The position numbers and the translations under genes were made by a program. The notes below the pieces were generated by a model. That model was given only the letters and a program-made list of their open reading frames with translations, was not told the origin of the DNA and searched no databases. A DNA stretch of 31,703 nucleotides from CAZVFE01 sp964626405 (GTDB taxonomy: Bacteria; Bacteroidota; Bacteroidia; Cytophagales; Spirosomataceae), in contig CAZVFE010000012.1 in NCBI GenBank assembly GCA_964626405.1, forward strand, positions 1 through 31,703, in the 5' to 3' direction. Positions 31,546 through 31,703 of the stretch are shown here, one piece after another; position 1 is the stretch's first letter, and every line of letters starts with the position of its first letter.

Positions 31546-31703
31546 ATGAAACAATTTTACATCTTAAGTTCAAAGAGTGTTATGCTGTTTTTCGCTTTAT
31601 TATTAAGCGCAGCTGTATTCGCTCAAACTGGGCAAGTATCTGGAACAATTTCAGATGAGAGTGGCTCAGGGATTCCTGGAGTAAGTATTTTGTTACAAGG
31701 TAC
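31546..31703 (+). CDS. SusC/RagA-type TonB-dependent outer-membrane receptor, N-terminal fragment
   Basis: Only the first 52 codons are in the window; the frame runs off the right edge. The ATG at 31546 begins a signal peptide (about residues 1-26, with the hydrophobic VMLFFALLLSAAVFAQ). It is followed by the start of a carboxypeptidase-regulatory-like domain: GQVSGTISDESGSGIPGVSILLQG. This combination at the N-terminus is characteristic of SusC-type nutrient receptors of Bacteroidota, which would import a glycan or peptide together with a SusD partner. The downstream SusD and substrate genes lie outside the window. No Shine-Dalgarno precedes the ATG itself; the upstream 389 bases carry possible control elements. 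Confidence 0.85.
   Translation, partial: MKQFYILSSKSVMLFFALLLSAAVFAQTGQVSGTISDESGSGIPGVSILLQG

Noticed and set aside
1..31703. CRISPR arrays, insertion sequences, prophage or tRNA genes
   Set aside because: No regularly spaced repeats, transposase-like proteins, phage genes or cloverleaf-like intergenic sequences were found; almost all space is filled by ordinary chromosomal genes.

Overview
The window reads as a chromosomal core-genome segment of an AT-rich member of the Bacteroidota, most likely Cytophagales. The evidence is the TTTG / TAnnTTTG promoter pattern upstream of several genes, the near absence of Shine-Dalgarno sequences before start codons, a SusC-type TonB receptor beginning at the right edge, a LytTR/His_kinase two-component pair, DUF1573 and DUF1080 secreted proteins, and a fused alpha/beta 2-oxoacid dehydrogenase E1. 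I see no insertion sequence, phage gene, CRISPR array, tRNA or rRNA. Species-level identity cannot be read from the sequence.

Layout. 1-1083 (+): C-terminal part of a CCG-type Fe-S protein and a small conserved Bacteroidota protein. 1080-1991 (-): fmt. 1992-2697 (+): greA, preceded by a promoter with a large dyad and by an intrinsic terminator only 11 bases from its start codon. 2702-3370 (-): YggS family. 3466-4434 (+): unrecognised membrane-anchored coiled-coil protein. 4518-5626 (+): rpsF-rpsR-rplI. 5760-6992 (-): icd. 7105-9319 (+): purU and ffh. 9323-12336 (-): def-pheT. 12503-15302 (+): sppA and bioB. 15305-21258 (-): a tightly packed seven-gene run in the order sensor kinase, LytTR regulator, flippase, coiled-coil protein, zapA, rny, GNAT. 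21434-25007 (+): a secreted DUF1080-PA14 protein and a secreted beta-propeller cytochrome c. 25014-25385 (-): DUF1573 protein. 25443-29348 (+): E1 fusion followed without a gap by nuoI-nuoJ-nuoK. 29351-31156 (-): uvrC. 31546-end (+): start of a SusC-like receptor behind a 389-base gene-free leader.

Most genes are housekeeping: translation (fmt, ribosomal proteins, pheT, def, ffh), transcription elongation (greA), RNA decay (rny), DNA repair (uvrC), division (zapA), one-carbon, TCA and biotin metabolism. The more unusual parts are arrangements and non-coding structure. They are the attenuator-like leader of greA, the regulator-flippase-divisome-RNase operon, the pairing of a 3-keto-sugar-hydrolase-like protein with a cytochrome, a complex I fragment (IJK) welded to an E1 gene, and several perfect dyads at gene boundaries. 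No wholly new defence or mobile system was seen. The best candidate for undescribed biology is the greA leader RNA at about 2105-2212.
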